Both the position numbers and the translations under genes were made by a program. A model generated the notes under the pieces. It was given only the letters and a program-made list of their open reading frames with translations, did not search any database and was not told where the DNA came from. From contig JAFKFK010000009.1 of NCBI GenBank assembly GCA_017307275.1, forward strand, positions 62,001 to 126,000: 64,000 nt of DNA, in the 5' to 3' direction. The stretch comes from Alphaproteobacteria bacterium. Its GTDB lineage: Bacteria > Pseudomonadota > Alphaproteobacteria > Reyranellales > Reyranellaceae. Positions 31,721-41,122 of this stretch are shown in pieces (within the stretch, counting starts at the first letter, position 1; every line of letters starts with the position of its first letter).

Positions 31721-32878
31721 TCAGCGTTTCACGGCCCTGTCGATACCGAGGATCAGGAGGCCGAAGACCAGTCCCCAGAAGGCAGAACCCACGCCCATCA
31801 AAGTGACGCCCGACACGGTGACCGCGAGCGTGCCAGCCGCCGCCAGCCGGTCCTGATCGCCGGCCAGGGCGCTCCCCATCGCACCGGCCATCGAGCCCAG
31901 CAGCGCCGTACCCGCAACCGTAGCCAGCAGCGCCGGCGGCAGCGCGCCGAACAGGCCGACCAGGGAGGCACCGAAGACGGCGATCAGCCCCCAGAAGACG
32001 GCATAGAACGGTCCGGTCATCCAGCGCTTCGCCGGATCGGGATGGGCATCGGGGCCGGTGCAGAGCGCGGCCGAGATCGCCGCGAGGTTGGACGTGTGCG
32101 CGCCCATGAAGGCCGTGCCGAGCGACGCCGCGCCCGTGACGGCCAGAATCGGTTGGGTCGGGGGCTGATAACCCGACGCGCGCAGCACGGCGAAGCCCGG
32201 CAGGTTCTGCGACGCCATGGTCACGAGATAGAGCGGCACGCCGAGCCCGATCAGGGTCGCAAGATCCCAGGCTGGCGCGGTGAGCTCGATGGAGGTGAAC
32301 CCAATCGGCGGCAACGGCTTCACGAGGCCGAGCGACCAGGCGAGCAGGCCGCCGGCCACCAGGACCACGAGCGACGCCAAGGCCGGCAGGAAGGCGCGCG
32401 CGACCAGGAACAGGGCGAGCAGCGGCAGCACCAGCAACGGCGAGGTCGGCACATGCTCGATCATCGCCATGACCAGACGCAGCAGGATGCCCGCCAGCAT
32501 GGCGGCCGCGATGCTGGCCGGAATCCTCTCGATCAGGCGGCCGAGCGGCCGGACCGCAGCGGTGAGCAGGATCAGCACGGCCGCCAGCACGAAAGCCCCG
32601 ACGGCAGCCGCAAAGCTCGGCACGCCCGTGGTCGAAGCGATCAGCGCCGCGCCGGGCGTCGACCATGCGGCAATGATCGGCATGCGATAGCGGACGCTCA
32701 GCACCAGGGCGCTGAACGCAGTCGCGAGCGAGAGGCCCGAGACCCACGAACTCGCCTGCTCAGGCGTGGCGCCGACCGCCTGGGCTGCGGCCAGGATGAT
32801 GGGCAGCGTGCCGCCCGCGCCGGCGATGGTCGCGACCAAGGCAGCGGTCGCGACCGAAGCGAATCCCCCCGATTTCAC
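31721..32878 (-). CDS. benE: Benzoate/H+ symporter (BenE family)
   Basis: 385 residues with about 12 hydrophobic segments. It matches BenE: N-terminal ATAALVATIAGAGGTLPIIL, YRMPIIAAWSTPGAALI and the later GVPLYLVTMASQNLPGFAVLR. The protein imports benzoate with protons across the inner membrane. With boxB, boxC and the CoA-ligase gene 14 kb upstream this supports benzoate growth. The amidohydrolase gene lies 9 bases upstream on the same strand, so the two are probably cotranscribed. Confidence 0.9.
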   Translation of the reverse strand: MKSGGFASVATAALVATIAGAGGTLPIILAAAQAVGATPEQASSWVSGLSLATAFSALVLSVRYRMPIIAAWSTPGAALIASTTGVPSFAAAVGAFVLAAVLILLTAAVRPLGRLIERIPASIAAAMLAGILLRLVMAMIEHVPTSPLLVLPLLALFLVARAFLPALASLVVLVAGGLLAWSLGLVKPLPPIGFTSIELTAPAWDLATLIGLGVPLYLVTMASQNLPGFAVLRASGYQPPTQPILAVTGAASLGTAFMGAHTSNLAAISAALCTGPDAHPDPAKRWMTGPFYAVFWGLIAVFGASLVGLFGALPPALLATVAGTALLGSMAGAMGSALAGDQDRLAAAGTLAVTVSGVTLMGVGSAFWGLVFGLLILGIDRAVKR

Positions 32879-32887
32879 GATTGGCCT

Positions 32888-34129
32888 CTACTTGTTGGCG
32901 GTATCGACCATCGCCTGCAGGAGAATTTGCGCGCCCGCACCGACGTCGTCGCGGGTCGCATCTTCGATCTCGTTATGGCTGATGCCGTCCTTGCACGGCA
33001 CGAAGACCATGGCGGTCGGCGCGACGCGGCTGACATAGCAGGCGTCGTGACCGGCACCGCTTACGATATCCATATGGGCATAACCCGCCTGCTCCGCGCC
33101 GCGACGCACGGAGTCGACCAGTTCCTTGGCGAAGGGCGATGCCGGGAAGTGCCAGATCTGTTCGATCTTCACCTCGAGGCGATGACGCTTGGCGATCTCC
33201 GCCGCTGCGGTCCGCATCTCGGCGTCCATTCTGGTAAGTTCGTCGTTGTCGGGATGGCGGAAGTCCAACGTCATGAACACGCGACCGGGAATGGTATTGC
33301 GGGCCTGCGGCAGGCTGTCGATCACGCCCACCGTCGAGCGTCCGTTCGGCCGGTTGCCAATGCGGCGGGCCTCGACGATCAGCTCGGCGGCGCCGACCAG
33401 CGCATCGCGACGGCCTTCCATGGGGGTCGTGCCGGCATGGCTTTCCATGCCCGTCCAGTTGATCTCGTACCAGCGCTGCCCCTGCGCGCCGGTGACCACA
33501 CCGATGGTCTTCTTCTCGCGTTCGAGGATCGGCCCCTGCTCGATATGCGCCTCGAAGAAAGCGCCGACCTTGCGGCCGCCGACGGGCTCCTTGCCGTCGT
33601 AGCCGATCTTCTTCAGCGCCTCGCCGAAGGTGACGCCCTCGCGATCCTTGATGGCGAGCGCATAATCGAGCTCGAAGGCGCCGCCGAACACGCCCGAGGC
33701 CACCATGGCCGGCGCGAAGCGGCACCCCTCTTCGTTGGTCCAGACCGCGACCTCGATCGGCGCCTCGGTGACATAGTTGGAATCGTGCAGCACGCGCAGC
33801 ACTTCCAATCCGGCCATTACGCCATAAGCGCCGTCGAACTTGCCGCCGGTCGGCTGGGTGTCGAGATGGCTGCCGGTCATAATGGGTGCTTTGGTAGGGT
33901 CGCGGCCTTCGCGGCGGGCGAAGATGTTGCCGAGCTGATCGACCTTGATGGTGCAGCCTGCTTCCTTGGCCCAGCGCACGAAGAGATCGCGGCCCTGCCG
34001 GTCGAGATCCGTCAGCGCGATGCGGCAGACACCTCCCTTTTCGGTACCACCGATCTGGCCCAACTCCATCAGGCTCGACCACAGGCGGTCGAAATCGACA
34101 CGAAGATTGGGGCGTTCTGCGGACTTCAT
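32888..34129 (-). CDS. Zn-dependent amidase/hydantoinase-carbamoylase family (M20) hydrolase
   Basis: 413 residues from the ATG at 34129, which has GGAG six bases before it; the longer open frame further upstream is not needed. The M20/AmaB pattern is clear: GSHLDTQPTGGKFDGAYGV (metal His and Asp), TNEEGCRF (catalytic and metal Glu), AHIEQGP and the GMESHAGTTPM dimer region. Family members hydrolyse N-carbamoyl amino acids, allantoate or ureidoglycine-type amides with two Zn or Mn ions. The exact substrate is not determinable. Confidence 0.9.
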   Translation of the reverse strand: MKSAERPNLRVDFDRLWSSLMELGQIGGTEKGGVCRIALTDLDRQGRDLFVRWAKEAGCTIKVDQLGNIFARREGRDPTKAPIMTGSHLDTQPTGGKFDGAYGVMAGLEVLRVLHDSNYVTEAPIEVAVWTNEEGCRFAPAMVASGVFGGAFELDYALAIKDREGVTFGEALKKIGYDGKEPVGGRKVGAFFEAHIEQGPILEREKKTIGVVTGAQGQRWYEINWTGMESHAGTTPMEGRRDALVGAAELIVEARRIGNRPNGRSTVGVIDSLPQARNTIPGRVFMTLDFRHPDNDELTRMDAEMRTAAAEIAKRHRLEVKIEQIWHFPASPFAKELVDSVRRGAEQAGYAHMDIVSGAGHDACYVSRVAPTAMVFVPCKDGISHNEIEDATRDDVGAGAQILLQAMVDTANK

Positions 34130-34249
34130 GGCAACTCCAGGCAAGACTGAACGCGGGACCATAGCAAATGCCAGCCAGCGAAACGAAGTGCTTGAGCGGC
34201 AGGTCTGGGTCTTGCAAGGGTGCTGCCCTCCAGGAGGATTTTCACGCCT

Positions 34250-35422
34250 ATGCTGCCGCTTTCCGACACGCTCGTTCTCGACCTTACGCAAGTCATCGCC
34301 GGACCGACCGCCGGCCAGATCCTGGGCGACATGGGCGCCGATGTGATCAAGGTCGAGCCGTTGAACGGCGAGCATTTCCGCCCGCACTTCGACGGCGCCT
34401 GGGTGCCCTCGATGAACCGCAACAAGCGCGGCCTCGCGCTCGACCTACGCACCCAGGGCGGCCGCGACGTGCTGATGCGCCTGGTGCGCAAGGCCGATGT
34501 CTTCATGGAGGCCTTCACGCCGGGCGTCATCGACAAGCTGGGCTTCGGCTGGGATACCGTCTCCAAGGAGAACGAGCGCCTGATCTATGCCTCGGTCTCG
34601 GGCTATGGTCAGACCGGCCCCTATGCCGGCCGCGCCGGCTACGACCCCTGCATCCAGGCCGAGATCGGCCTGATGGACGCAACCGGCCCGGACGGCGGCG
34701 AGATGTGCCGCGTCGGCACCGCAGCGATCGACTACTGTACCGGCTCGTTCTGCGCGGCCGGCATCGCCTTCGCGTTGCTGGGCCGGCACAAGACCGGCAA
34801 GGGCCAACGGCTCGACCTGTCGCTGTTCGATGTCGGCATGCACATGATGAGCCACTGGATCACCAACCATGGCTGCACTGGCGAGGACCCGGTCCGCATG
34901 GGCACCTCCAACTCGATCCTGTCGCCGCTGCGCGTCTTCCCGACCAAGACGCGGCCGATCTTCGTCGCGGGAACCAACGATGCCTTCTGGCGGTTACTCT
35001 GCACGGCGCTCAACAAGCAGGATTGGCTGGCCGACAAGCGCTTTGCCACCAATGCCGACCGTGTTGCCAATCGCACGATCCTGGAGCCGATGATCGAAGC
35101 CTATTTCATGGAGCACACGGCGGACGAGCTTCTCGACAAGCTCATTCCGGCCGGCATGGCCTGTGGCGCCGCCTACAAGGTGAGCGACGTCATGGTGAGC
35201 GCGCATGCCGAGGCGCGCGGCAGCGTGCTCGAAATCGATTATCCCGGCATTGGGCCGGTGAAGTCGGCCGCAAACCCCATCAAGCTCTCCGACGCGCCGG
35301 TCGAGACACGGCGCAAATCCCCGAAGGTGGGCGAACACACAGTCGAGATCATGCGAGAAGTGGGCTATAGCGATTCGGACATCGCCTCCCTCCGCGACGC
35401 AAAGGCCATCGCGACATCATGA
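34250..35422 (+). CDS. CaiB/BaiF family (family III) CoA-transferase
   Basis: 390 residues from the ATG at 34250, with AGGAGG twelve bases upstream. Family III features are LDLTQVIAGPTAGQILGDMGADVIKVE, MNRNKRGLALDL and the catalytic aspartate context IQAEIGLMDATG. It moves CoA between carboxylic acids; the acids are unknown. The 120-base gap before it, shared with the divergent hydrolase, shows nothing clear. Its stop overlaps the deacetylase start (ATGA). Confidence 0.9.
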   Translation: MLPLSDTLVLDLTQVIAGPTAGQILGDMGADVIKVEPLNGEHFRPHFDGAWVPSMNRNKRGLALDLRTQGGRDVLMRLVRKADVFMEAFTPGVIDKLGFGWDTVSKENERLIYASVSGYGQTGPYAGRAGYDPCIQAEIGLMDATGPDGGEMCRVGTAAIDYCTGSFCAAGIAFALLGRHKTGKGQRLDLSLFDVGMHMMSHWITNHGCTGEDPVRMGTSNSILSPLRVFPTKTRPIFVAGTNDAFWRLLCTALNKQDWLADKRFATNADRVANRTILEPMIEAYFMEHTADELLDKLIPAGMACGAAYKVSDVMVSAHAEARGSVLEIDYPGIGPVKSAANPIKLSDAPVETRRKSPKVGEHTVEIMREVGYSDSDIASLRDAKAIATS

Positions 35423-36447
35423 AGATCGTCTATTCCGACAAGCACGCCGGCCACGACCCGCAAACCTTCATTGTCCGCGGCGTGAAGCAGCGCAGCGCCG
35501 AGCAGCCGGAGCGCGCCACCCGACTGCTCGCGGCGGCCCGCGAGGCTGGCCACGAGATCCTGCCGCCCAAGGCGTTTGGCAGCGCTCCTGCCGCCACGGT
35601 GCATACGCCGGAATACATCGACTTCCTGCAGATCGCCGCGCGCGAATGGGCCAAGCTGCCCGGCGCGGGACCGGAGGTCGTGCCCAATGTCCATCCGGCG
35701 CGCGCCCACGCCTCCTATCCCAAAGCGCTAGCCGGCCGGGCCGGCTGGCATCAGGTCGACATGGCTTGCCCGATCGGACCGCACACCTGGGAGGCAGCCC
35801 TTGCTGCCACCGAAGTGGCGACCACCGTGGCCGACATGGTGCTGGGGGGCGAGCGACAGGCCTATGCACTCTGCCGTCCGCCCGGCCATCACGCCTATGC
35901 CGACATGGCGGGCGGCTTCTGCTTCCTGAATAACACGGCCGTCGCGGCCCAGCGCCTGCGGAGCCAGCACGCCCGCGTGGCCGTGCTGGATGTCGACGTG
36001 CATCATGGCAACGGCACACAGGGCATCTTCTACGAGCGCGACGACGTGCTGACTGTCTCTATCCACGCCGATCCCGCGAACTACTATCCCTACTTCTGGG
36101 GCCACGCCCACGAGCATGGCGCCGGCAAGGGCCAGGGGTTCAACTTCAATCTGCCGCTGCCCCTGGGCTCCGCGGACGCGCCGTGGCTCGATGCCGGAGA
36201 CAAGGCGCTGGCCCGCATCAAGGAATTCCAGCCGACCGCTCTGGTCGTGGCCCTGGGCCTCGATGCCAGCGAAAGCGACCCCCTGCAGGGGCTAAAAGTA
36301 ACCGGCGCCGGCTTCCACGCCATGGCCGAGAAGATTGCGCGCTTTGGCTTGCCGACGGTTCTCGTCCAGGAAGGCGGCTATCTCGGCGATGATCTCGGCC
36401 GCAATCTGGCTCACTTCCTGGCCGGCTTCGAGAAGGGTCGCGCTTAG
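35419..36447 (+). CDS. Acetylpolyamine amidohydrolase / class II histone-deacetylase-like protein
   Basis: 342 residues, the length of bacterial acetylpolyamine amidohydrolase. The active site is intact: His157-His158 in RPPGHHAY, zinc ligands Asp193 and His195 in [10 protein letters not shown], Asp282 in GLDASESDP and Tyr321 in EGGYLG. The N-terminal [16 protein letters not shown] also fits this enzyme. It would release acetate from acetylated putrescine or similar amines, which matches the polyamine transporter at 25307-29052. It is translationally coupled to the CoA transferase. Confidence 0.9.
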   Translation: MKIVYSDKHAGHDPQTFIVRGVKQRSAEQPERATRLLAAAREAGHEILPPKAFGSAPAATVHTPEYIDFLQIAAREWAKLPGAGPEVVPNVHPARAHASYPKALAGRAGWHQVDMACPIGPHTWEAALAATEVATTVADMVLGGERQAYALCRPPGHHAYADMAGGFCFLNNTAVAAQRLRSQHARVAVLDVDVHHGNGTQGIFYERDDVLTVSIHADPANYYPYFWGHAHEHGAGKGQGFNFNLPLPLGSADAPWLDAGDKALARIKEFQPTALVVALGLDASESDPLQGLKVTGAGFHAMAEKIARFGLPTVLVQEGGYLGDDLGRNLAHFLAGFEKGRA

Positions 36448-36482
36448 GAGACCTTCTCCCCCTCAACATCATGGAGTTCAGC

Positions 36483-38204
36483 ATGGCACGGACGATCGCC
36501 GACCTGATGGCCGAAACCCTGCGCGCCGCCGGCGTGAAGCGTATCTACGGCGTTGCTGGAGACTCCCTGAACGGCTTCACCGATTCGCTGCGCCGCATGA
36601 AGGAGATCGACTGGGTCCACATGCGCCACGAGGAAGCCGGTGCGTTCGCTGCCGGCGCCGAAGCCCACCTCACCGGCGAGCTTGCGGTCTGTGCCGGAAG
36701 CTGCGGCCCCGGCAACATGCACCTCATCAACGGCCTGTTCGACTGCTACCGCAGCCGCGTACCCGTGCTGGCGATCGCCGCGCACATTCCGAGCGCGGAG
36801 ATCGGCGGCCACTATTTCCAGGAGACGCATCCCGAGCAGCTCTTCGCCGAGTGCTCGCACTATGTCGAGCTGGTCTCCAATCCCGACCAGATGCCGCGGG
36901 TCCTCGACAAGGCAATCCGCGTCGCCGTCGCCGAGCGCGGCGTGGCGGTCGTCGTGATCCCGGGCGACGTGGCGCTGCTCAAGACCGACGCCAAGGTTGC
37001 GACCTGGCTGGCGCCCAAGCCGCCGGTCGTACGGCCGCCCGACGCCGATCTCGATGCTCTGGCCGAGCTTCTGAACAACGGCAAGAAGGTCACCATGATG
37101 TGCGGCGCGGGCTGCGCCGGCGCGCACGGCGCCGTGGTCGACCTAGCGCGCACCCTGAACGCGCCGATCGTGCATTCGCTGCGCGGCAAGGAGCATGTCG
37201 AATACGACAATCCCTTCGATGTCGGCATGACCGGCCTGATTGGCTTCGCCTCGGGGTATGCCGCCATGAAGGAGTGCGACACGCTGCTGCTCCTCGGCAC
37301 CGACTTCCCCTACCGGCAGTTCTATCCCGAGCAGGCCAAGGTGGTGCAGATCGACATCAGGGCCGAAAGCCTTGGCAACCGCTGCCGCCTCGATATCGGC
37401 GTGGTCGGCACTGTTGCCGACACGGTGGCAGCCCTCCTGCCCCGGCTCAAACCCAAGACGGACCGGACGTTCCTCGATGCCGCCCTCGCCCACTACGCCA
37501 AGGCGCGCGCCGATCTCGACAAGCTCGCCGAGAGCAAGCCGGGCGGCAAGATCATCCATCCGCAGTACGTCGCGCGCCTGATCAGCGAACTGGCCGATGA
37601 CGACGCGGTCTTCACCTGCGATGTCGGCACGCAATCGGTATGGGCCGCGCGCTATCTGAAGATGAACGGCAAACGGCGCCTGATCGGCTCGTTCAACCAT
37701 GCCTCGATGGCCAACGCCATGCCGCAGGCAATCGGCGCGCAGGCCTCGCACAAGGGCCGTCAGGTGATCTCGATGTCGGGCGACGGTGGCTTCGCCATGA
37801 TGATGGGCGACTTCATCAGCCTTGCCCAACTCGGCCTGCCGGTGAAGGTGGTGGTGCTGAACAACGGCACGCTTGGCTTCGTCGAGATGGAGATGAAGGC
37901 AGCAGGTTTCGTCGACACCGCCGTCACGCTCAAAAACCCCGACTTCGCAGCCATGGCGGCGGCCATGGGTATCAAGGGCGTCAGGGTCGAGGACCCTGCC
38001 AAGCTCGAAGGCGCCTTGCGCGATGCCTTCGCCCACAAGGGGCCAGCCCTGATCGATGTCGTAAGCGCCCGCCAGGAACTTGCGATGCCGCCCAAGGCGA
38101 CATTGGAGCAGGCCTACGGCTTCAGCCTGTTCCTCATGAGGGCGGTGATGGACGGCCGCGCCACGCAGATCATCGACTTGGCGCGCACGAACCTGAGGAT
38201 TTGA
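36483..38204 (+). CDS. Thiamine-diphosphate enzyme, pyruvate:quinone oxidoreductase (PoxB-like)
   Basis: 573 residues from the ATG at 36483, which has GGAG six bases upstream; an ATG at 36471 is the alternative. [42 protein letters not shown] is the PoxB-type N-terminal domain with the activating Glu. The ThDP/Mg motif [13 protein letters not shown] with later NNGTLG is in the C-terminal domain. PoxB oxidises pyruvate to acetate and CO2 at the membrane using FAD. Other ThDP-dependent enzymes of the group (acetolactate synthase, sulfoacetaldehyde acetyltransferase) are less likely. Confidence 0.85.
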   Translation: MARTIADLMAETLRAAGVKRIYGVAGDSLNGFTDSLRRMKEIDWVHMRHEEAGAFAAGAEAHLTGELAVCAGSCGPGNMHLINGLFDCYRSRVPVLAIAAHIPSAEIGGHYFQETHPEQLFAECSHYVELVSNPDQMPRVLDKAIRVAVAERGVAVVVIPGDVALLKTDAKVATWLAPKPPVVRPPDADLDALAELLNNGKKVTMMCGAGCAGAHGAVVDLARTLNAPIVHSLRGKEHVEYDNPFDVGMTGLIGFASGYAAMKECDTLLLLGTDFPYRQFYPEQAKVVQIDIRAESLGNRCRLDIGVVGTVADTVAALLPRLKPKTDRTFLDAALAHYAKARADLDKLAESKPGGKIIHPQYVARLISELADDDAVFTCDVGTQSVWAARYLKMNGKRRLIGSFNHASMANAMPQAIGAQASHKGRQVISMSGDGGFAMMMGDFISLAQLGLPVKVVVLNNGTLGFVEMEMKAAGFVDTAVTLKNPDFAAMAAAMGIKGVRVEDPAKLEGALRDAFAHKGPALIDVVSARQELAMPPKATLEQAYGFSLFLMRAVMDGRATQIIDLARTNLRI

Positions 38205-38904
38205 GGGCTGCCGCCGCCAGCTCGGCAACGGCGAGATCGAGGCCTGGGTGATCGCCGTCGCCCAGGATCCACACGGCCGAGAGGCTGGCGAAGGCGAGTG
38301 TCCAGCGCAGCAGGCGCATGCGGTCGAGAGCGGCTGCTTCGGCAATGACATCGACCTGACGCGCGAAGCGGCCCGGCGCGAGGGCGGTTGGCTCATCAGG
38401 GTCGCGCAGGATGTTCACGAAATCGAAGGCGCGGTCGCCGAGCAATCCTTTGGGATCGATGACAATCCAGCCGCGTGGGCCGGCATCGAGGACATTCTCA
38501 TGATGGATGTCGCCATGCAGCACGACGACCTCCTGCTGATGGTCCAGAAGCTCGCGAGCAACGCGCCGCCCCTCGGCGATAACGCCACCTTGGTCCTGAG
38601 CCTGTAGCAGCGGCTCGAACCAGACCGTGAGCGGCACGAGATCGGGAGGCAGCGGAGCGCGATGCCGATGCAATCGGCTGGTAGCTTCGCAAAGAATGCG
38701 CGTTGCCTCGTCGTCCTGGCCGGAGCGTGCCATCGCTGCCAGCGACCGCGGTCCCGTGGCGCGTTCGAGAAGGAGCACGCCATCGTCCTCAGCCAGCACG
38801 CGCGCTGCGCCCTCGCCCTGCCACCAGGCCATCAAGCGGCAGCCCCGCTGCTCTTCCTTTTCGAGCGCTATCTTCAGAATCGCCGGCATGCCATCGCGGC
38901 GCAC
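38170..38904 (-). CDS. APH(6)/StrB-like aminoglycoside (hydroxyurea) phosphotransferase, no normal start codon
   Basis: The first canonical start is GTG at 38904, giving 244 residues with [12 protein letters not shown], catalytic [12 protein letters not shown] and the metal motif [13 protein letters not shown]. The frame, however, stays open 34 codons further upstream to a TAG at 39007-39009. That stretch reads like the family N-terminus (DHYLARWNLEPDG, then [11 protein letters not shown]). No ATG, GTG or TTG lies in it; an ATC at 38994-38992 stands where the first Met would be expected. It may start at ATC, be read through from the small gene upstream, be shortened, or be decaying. Its 3' end overlaps the PoxB-like gene by 35 bases. 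Confidence 0.75.
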   Translation of the reverse strand: MRRDGMPAILKIALEKEEQRGCRLMAWWQGEGAARVLAEDDGVLLLERATGPRSLAAMARSGQDDEATRILCEATSRLHRHRAPLPPDLVPLTVWFEPLLQAQDQGGVIAEGRRVARELLDHQQEVVVLHGDIHHENVLDAGPRGWIVIDPKGLLGDRAFDFVNILRDPDEPTALAPGRFARQVDVIAEAAALDRMRLLRWTLAFASLSAVWILGDGDHPGLDLAVAELAAAALKSSGSCAPSR

Positions 38905-39006
38905 CGGCAGCAGGACGCTGCTGTGGGTCTTCAGCAGGTCGCCATCGGGCTCGAGGTTCCAACGCGCGAGATAATGATCGGGATCTGTCGCGATTGCGGA
39001 ACCTGC

Positions 39007-39204
39007 CTAGGCTTTCTTACCGAGACTATTGAAGAAGTGCGTCCAGCTCGAGGGCCAGAAGGCCAGAACGAACACCACCAGCGCGACGAGGAACAGCGAA
39101 ATCACGCCCTGGATGATCTCGAAGTTGAGAGCGTCCTCGGCGACAAAGAACCCTGCCACGAAATTCGCAGCAATCAGAATCAAGCGGACCACCCAGCTCA
39201 GCAT
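39007..39204 (-). CDS. Small two-helix membrane protein, unknown function
   Basis: 65 residues with two hydrophobic segments (about 4-22 and 32-50) and a basic C-terminus (NSLGKKA). Its TAG stop is in the same frame as the kinase gene that follows directly, so the two form one frame broken by a single amber codon. No family is recognised. It starts 27 bases after the metallo-hydrolase gene on the same strand. Confidence 0.6.
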   Translation of the reverse strand: MLSWVVRLILIAANFVAGFFVAEDALNFEIIQGVISLFLVALVVFVLAFWPSSWTHFFNSLGKKA

Positions 39205-39231
39205 CGCGACCTCTTGTGCCCCACCTTGTAA

Positions 39232-40089
39232 TCAATCGCCGCCATTGCCGCCAACGACATAAACGGTGAGTTTCTCCGGCAAGGTATCGTGCGCAACCTC
39301 GATGGTGCGTCGGTCGGGCCAGATAAAGACGGCATCCTGATCCTGCATCAACTCCTCGAAACGCGCGACCTGTCCGCGGCCCCAGTAGTGCATGGACAGC
39401 ACGATGCGCGGCTGAAGTTGGCGGACGACCTCCACCATGACCGGCAGACCTACCGTGTAAGCACCGTCGATCGGCACCATCAGCACGTCGATACGACCGA
39501 GTTCGTCGAGATGATCCTTGGTGAGTCGATGGTGCAGATGGCCGAGATGGGCGATGCAGAGATCGCCAATGGTGAACGTGAAGATCGAGTTGCCGTTGAT
39601 GCGTGCCGAACCGCCACCCCAGTCGCGCGCATTAGTCGGCACGTTCGATACCTTGAGGTCCTTTAAGGTGACCTCGTGCTTGGCCTCGGTTTCACCGGGC
39701 TTGGTCGGCCACCCCGGCAATATGTAGGTGATGCCCTCCTCGGGATGGTCGGTGTAGTGCGTGGAATGCGCATTGTTCATCGTCACGATGTCGGGCTTTC
39801 GGCCAAAGCCGTTCAGGCCGTTGTAGTCGGTGATGGCCCGCACACCCTGCGGTGTGTTGATCTCGAAGCTGGCATGGCCGAGGAACGTGATGATGGCGCG
39901 GCTGCCGCTGTCGGCAGCCATCCGCATGCCGTCGAGCGAGGCCACCTGCACGCCCCGACTTAGCAAGGTTGGAGCCAGCAGGTTGGGACTTAGTTCAGCC
40001 AGGTTCTTGGAACAGCGCGCCAGCGCCGGCCCTGTCAGCAGGGTGAACAAGGCCACCAGCAGGGCGGCAACGGGAAGGCGTGCAGTCAT
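39232..40089 (-). CDS. Exported metallo-beta-lactamase-fold hydrolase
   Basis: 285 residues with a signal peptide (about 1-25, VAALLVALFTLLTGPALA). The fold is suggested by ITFLGHASFEINTPQGVRAITDYNG, the NNAHSTHYTDH segment, LCIAHLGHLHH and the C-terminal SMHYWG, as in UlaG-like proteins. The usual HXHXDH is not present in standard form (it reads HSTHYTDH), so metal binding is likely but the substrate is unknown. It is divergent from imuA. Confidence 0.8.
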   Translation of the reverse strand: MTARLPVAALLVALFTLLTGPALARCSKNLAELSPNLLAPTLLSRGVQVASLDGMRMAADSGSRAIITFLGHASFEINTPQGVRAITDYNGLNGFGRKPDIVTMNNAHSTHYTDHPEEGITYILPGWPTKPGETEAKHEVTLKDLKVSNVPTNARDWGGGSARINGNSIFTFTIGDLCIAHLGHLHHRLTKDHLDELGRIDVLMVPIDGAYTVGLPVMVEVVRQLQPRIVLSMHYWGRGQVARFEELMQDQDAVFIWPDRRTIEVAHDTLPEKLTVYVVGGNGGD

Positions 40090-40178
40090 TGGATCTCCGG
40101 CGCAGGTGTCGCGGGAAAGTCCCCCAGCTTCAGCAAAATGCAGGCGGTATGCCAGTCCTTAAGTCTGCCGGACTCCCG

Positions 40179-40207
40179 TTGACTCTCGGGCTGAAGAGAA
40201 TTAGAAC
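40179..40207 (+). promoter_or_regulatory. Promoter of the imuA-imuB-dnaE2 operon
   Basis: TTGACT (40179-40184) and TAGAAC (40202-40207), spaced 17 bases, form a reasonable sigma-70 promoter. The -10 element overlaps the SOS box, so LexA binding would block RNA polymerase. Confidence 0.5.
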
Positions 40208-40218
40208 AAAAAGAGAAC
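40204..40218. promoter_or_regulatory. LexA-binding SOS box (GAAC-N7-GAAC)
   Basis: GAAC (40204-40207), seven bases, GAAC (40215-40218) is, read on the other strand, the alphaproteobacterial SOS box GTTC-N7-GTTC without any mismatch. It lies 53 bases upstream of imuA, the position expected for DNA-damage control of the mutasome. Confidence 0.88.
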
Positions 40219-40270
40219 ATTATAGTTCCAGATATCCCCAATGCGTTTTCATCGGCCTTCCGAGGGGGCA

Positions 40271-41122
40271 ATGCCCGTCATTTCCCCACATGCCTTTGCT
40301 CCCTCCGCTGCCAACGATCTGGCGGCCGGCGTACCGCTCGGCCTGCGGGAAAAGGTGCGCCGGCTGGAGCGCGCCCACAGCGCCCAGAGAGGTGGTCGCG
40401 TCGCCGGTGTGCCCCTGGGAATGCCGACCATCGACGCCCTGCTCCCAGAGGGCAGGCTGTTGGCGGGGGCACTGCACGAGATCGAGGCAGGTCCAGCTCC
40501 TTCCGGCCGCATAGCCTCTCACGATGGCGCGGCGCTGGGATTTGCCGGACATATCGTTGGGCTCTTCGCTCAGCAGACCAGCGGAACGATCCTGTGGTGC
40601 CGTCGTCCCACCGGCACCTTCGACGCCCCACCTTACGCCCCGACGCTCTCCGCCTGGTTCGACCCGGCTCGCCTTCTGATGGTCACGGCGCAGCGCGACG
40701 CGGATCTCTTCTGGGCGATGGAAGAAGGGCTGCGCTGTCCCGGCATCGCCGTGGTCCTGGGCGAGACGCGTGCCGCCGACCCGACTGCAGGCCGCCGCCT
40801 GTCGCTGGCCGCCGAGAAGAGCGGCATTCCCGCTTTGCTGCTGAGGACACAGCCTGCGCCGCCGCAAAGCGTGTGCGCGACGCGCTGGCGGATCGCCTCG
40901 GCACCCTCGCATTCGACACCTGGCCTCAGCGATGTCGGCGCCGCGCGCTGGCATCTCGAACTGAGGCGCAACCGCTTCGGCACACCGTCGGCTGCTGAAA
41001 TCCCGTCATGGCTCGTGGAGTGGAACGATGAAACGCATTGTCTCTCTGTGGTTCCCCAAACTCTCGACGGATCGTCTAGCGCGTACTGGCCAGAGTCCGA
41101 CGCCGCGCGACTGGTCGGCTAG
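40271..41122 (+). CDS. imuA: ImuA, RecA-like accessory protein of the mutasome
   Basis: 283 residues from the ATG at 40271 with GAGGGGG before it; an ATG at 40241 would lack a ribosome-binding site. ImuA features are LGMPTIDALLPEGRLLAGALHEIEAG, the ILWCRRPTGTFDAPPYAPTLSAWF segment and the C-terminal WHLELRRNRFG. The RecA-like core lacks a proper Walker A. It takes part with ImuB and DnaE2 in error-prone lesion bypass. The C-terminus overlaps imuB by 95 bases. Confidence 0.9.
   Translation: MPVISPHAFAPSAANDLAAGVPLGLREKVRRLERAHSAQRGGRVAGVPLGMPTIDALLPEGRLLAGALHEIEAGPAPSGRIASHDGAALGFAGHIVGLFAQQTSGTILWCRRPTGTFDAPPYAPTLSAWFDPARLLMVTAQRDADLFWAMEEGLRCPGIAVVLGETRAADPTAGRRLSLAAEKSGIPALLLRTQPAPPQSVCATRWRIASAPSHSTPGLSDVGAARWHLELRRNRFGTPSAAEIPSWLVEWNDETHCLSVVPQTLDGSSSAYWPESDAARLVG

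Noticed and set aside
31664..34150. Open frame of 828 codons on the plus strand
   Set aside because: It runs antisense to the BenE transporter and the amidohydrolase, both with clear family motifs; its own translation is Arg/Gly/His-rich without any motif. It is a high-GC shadow.
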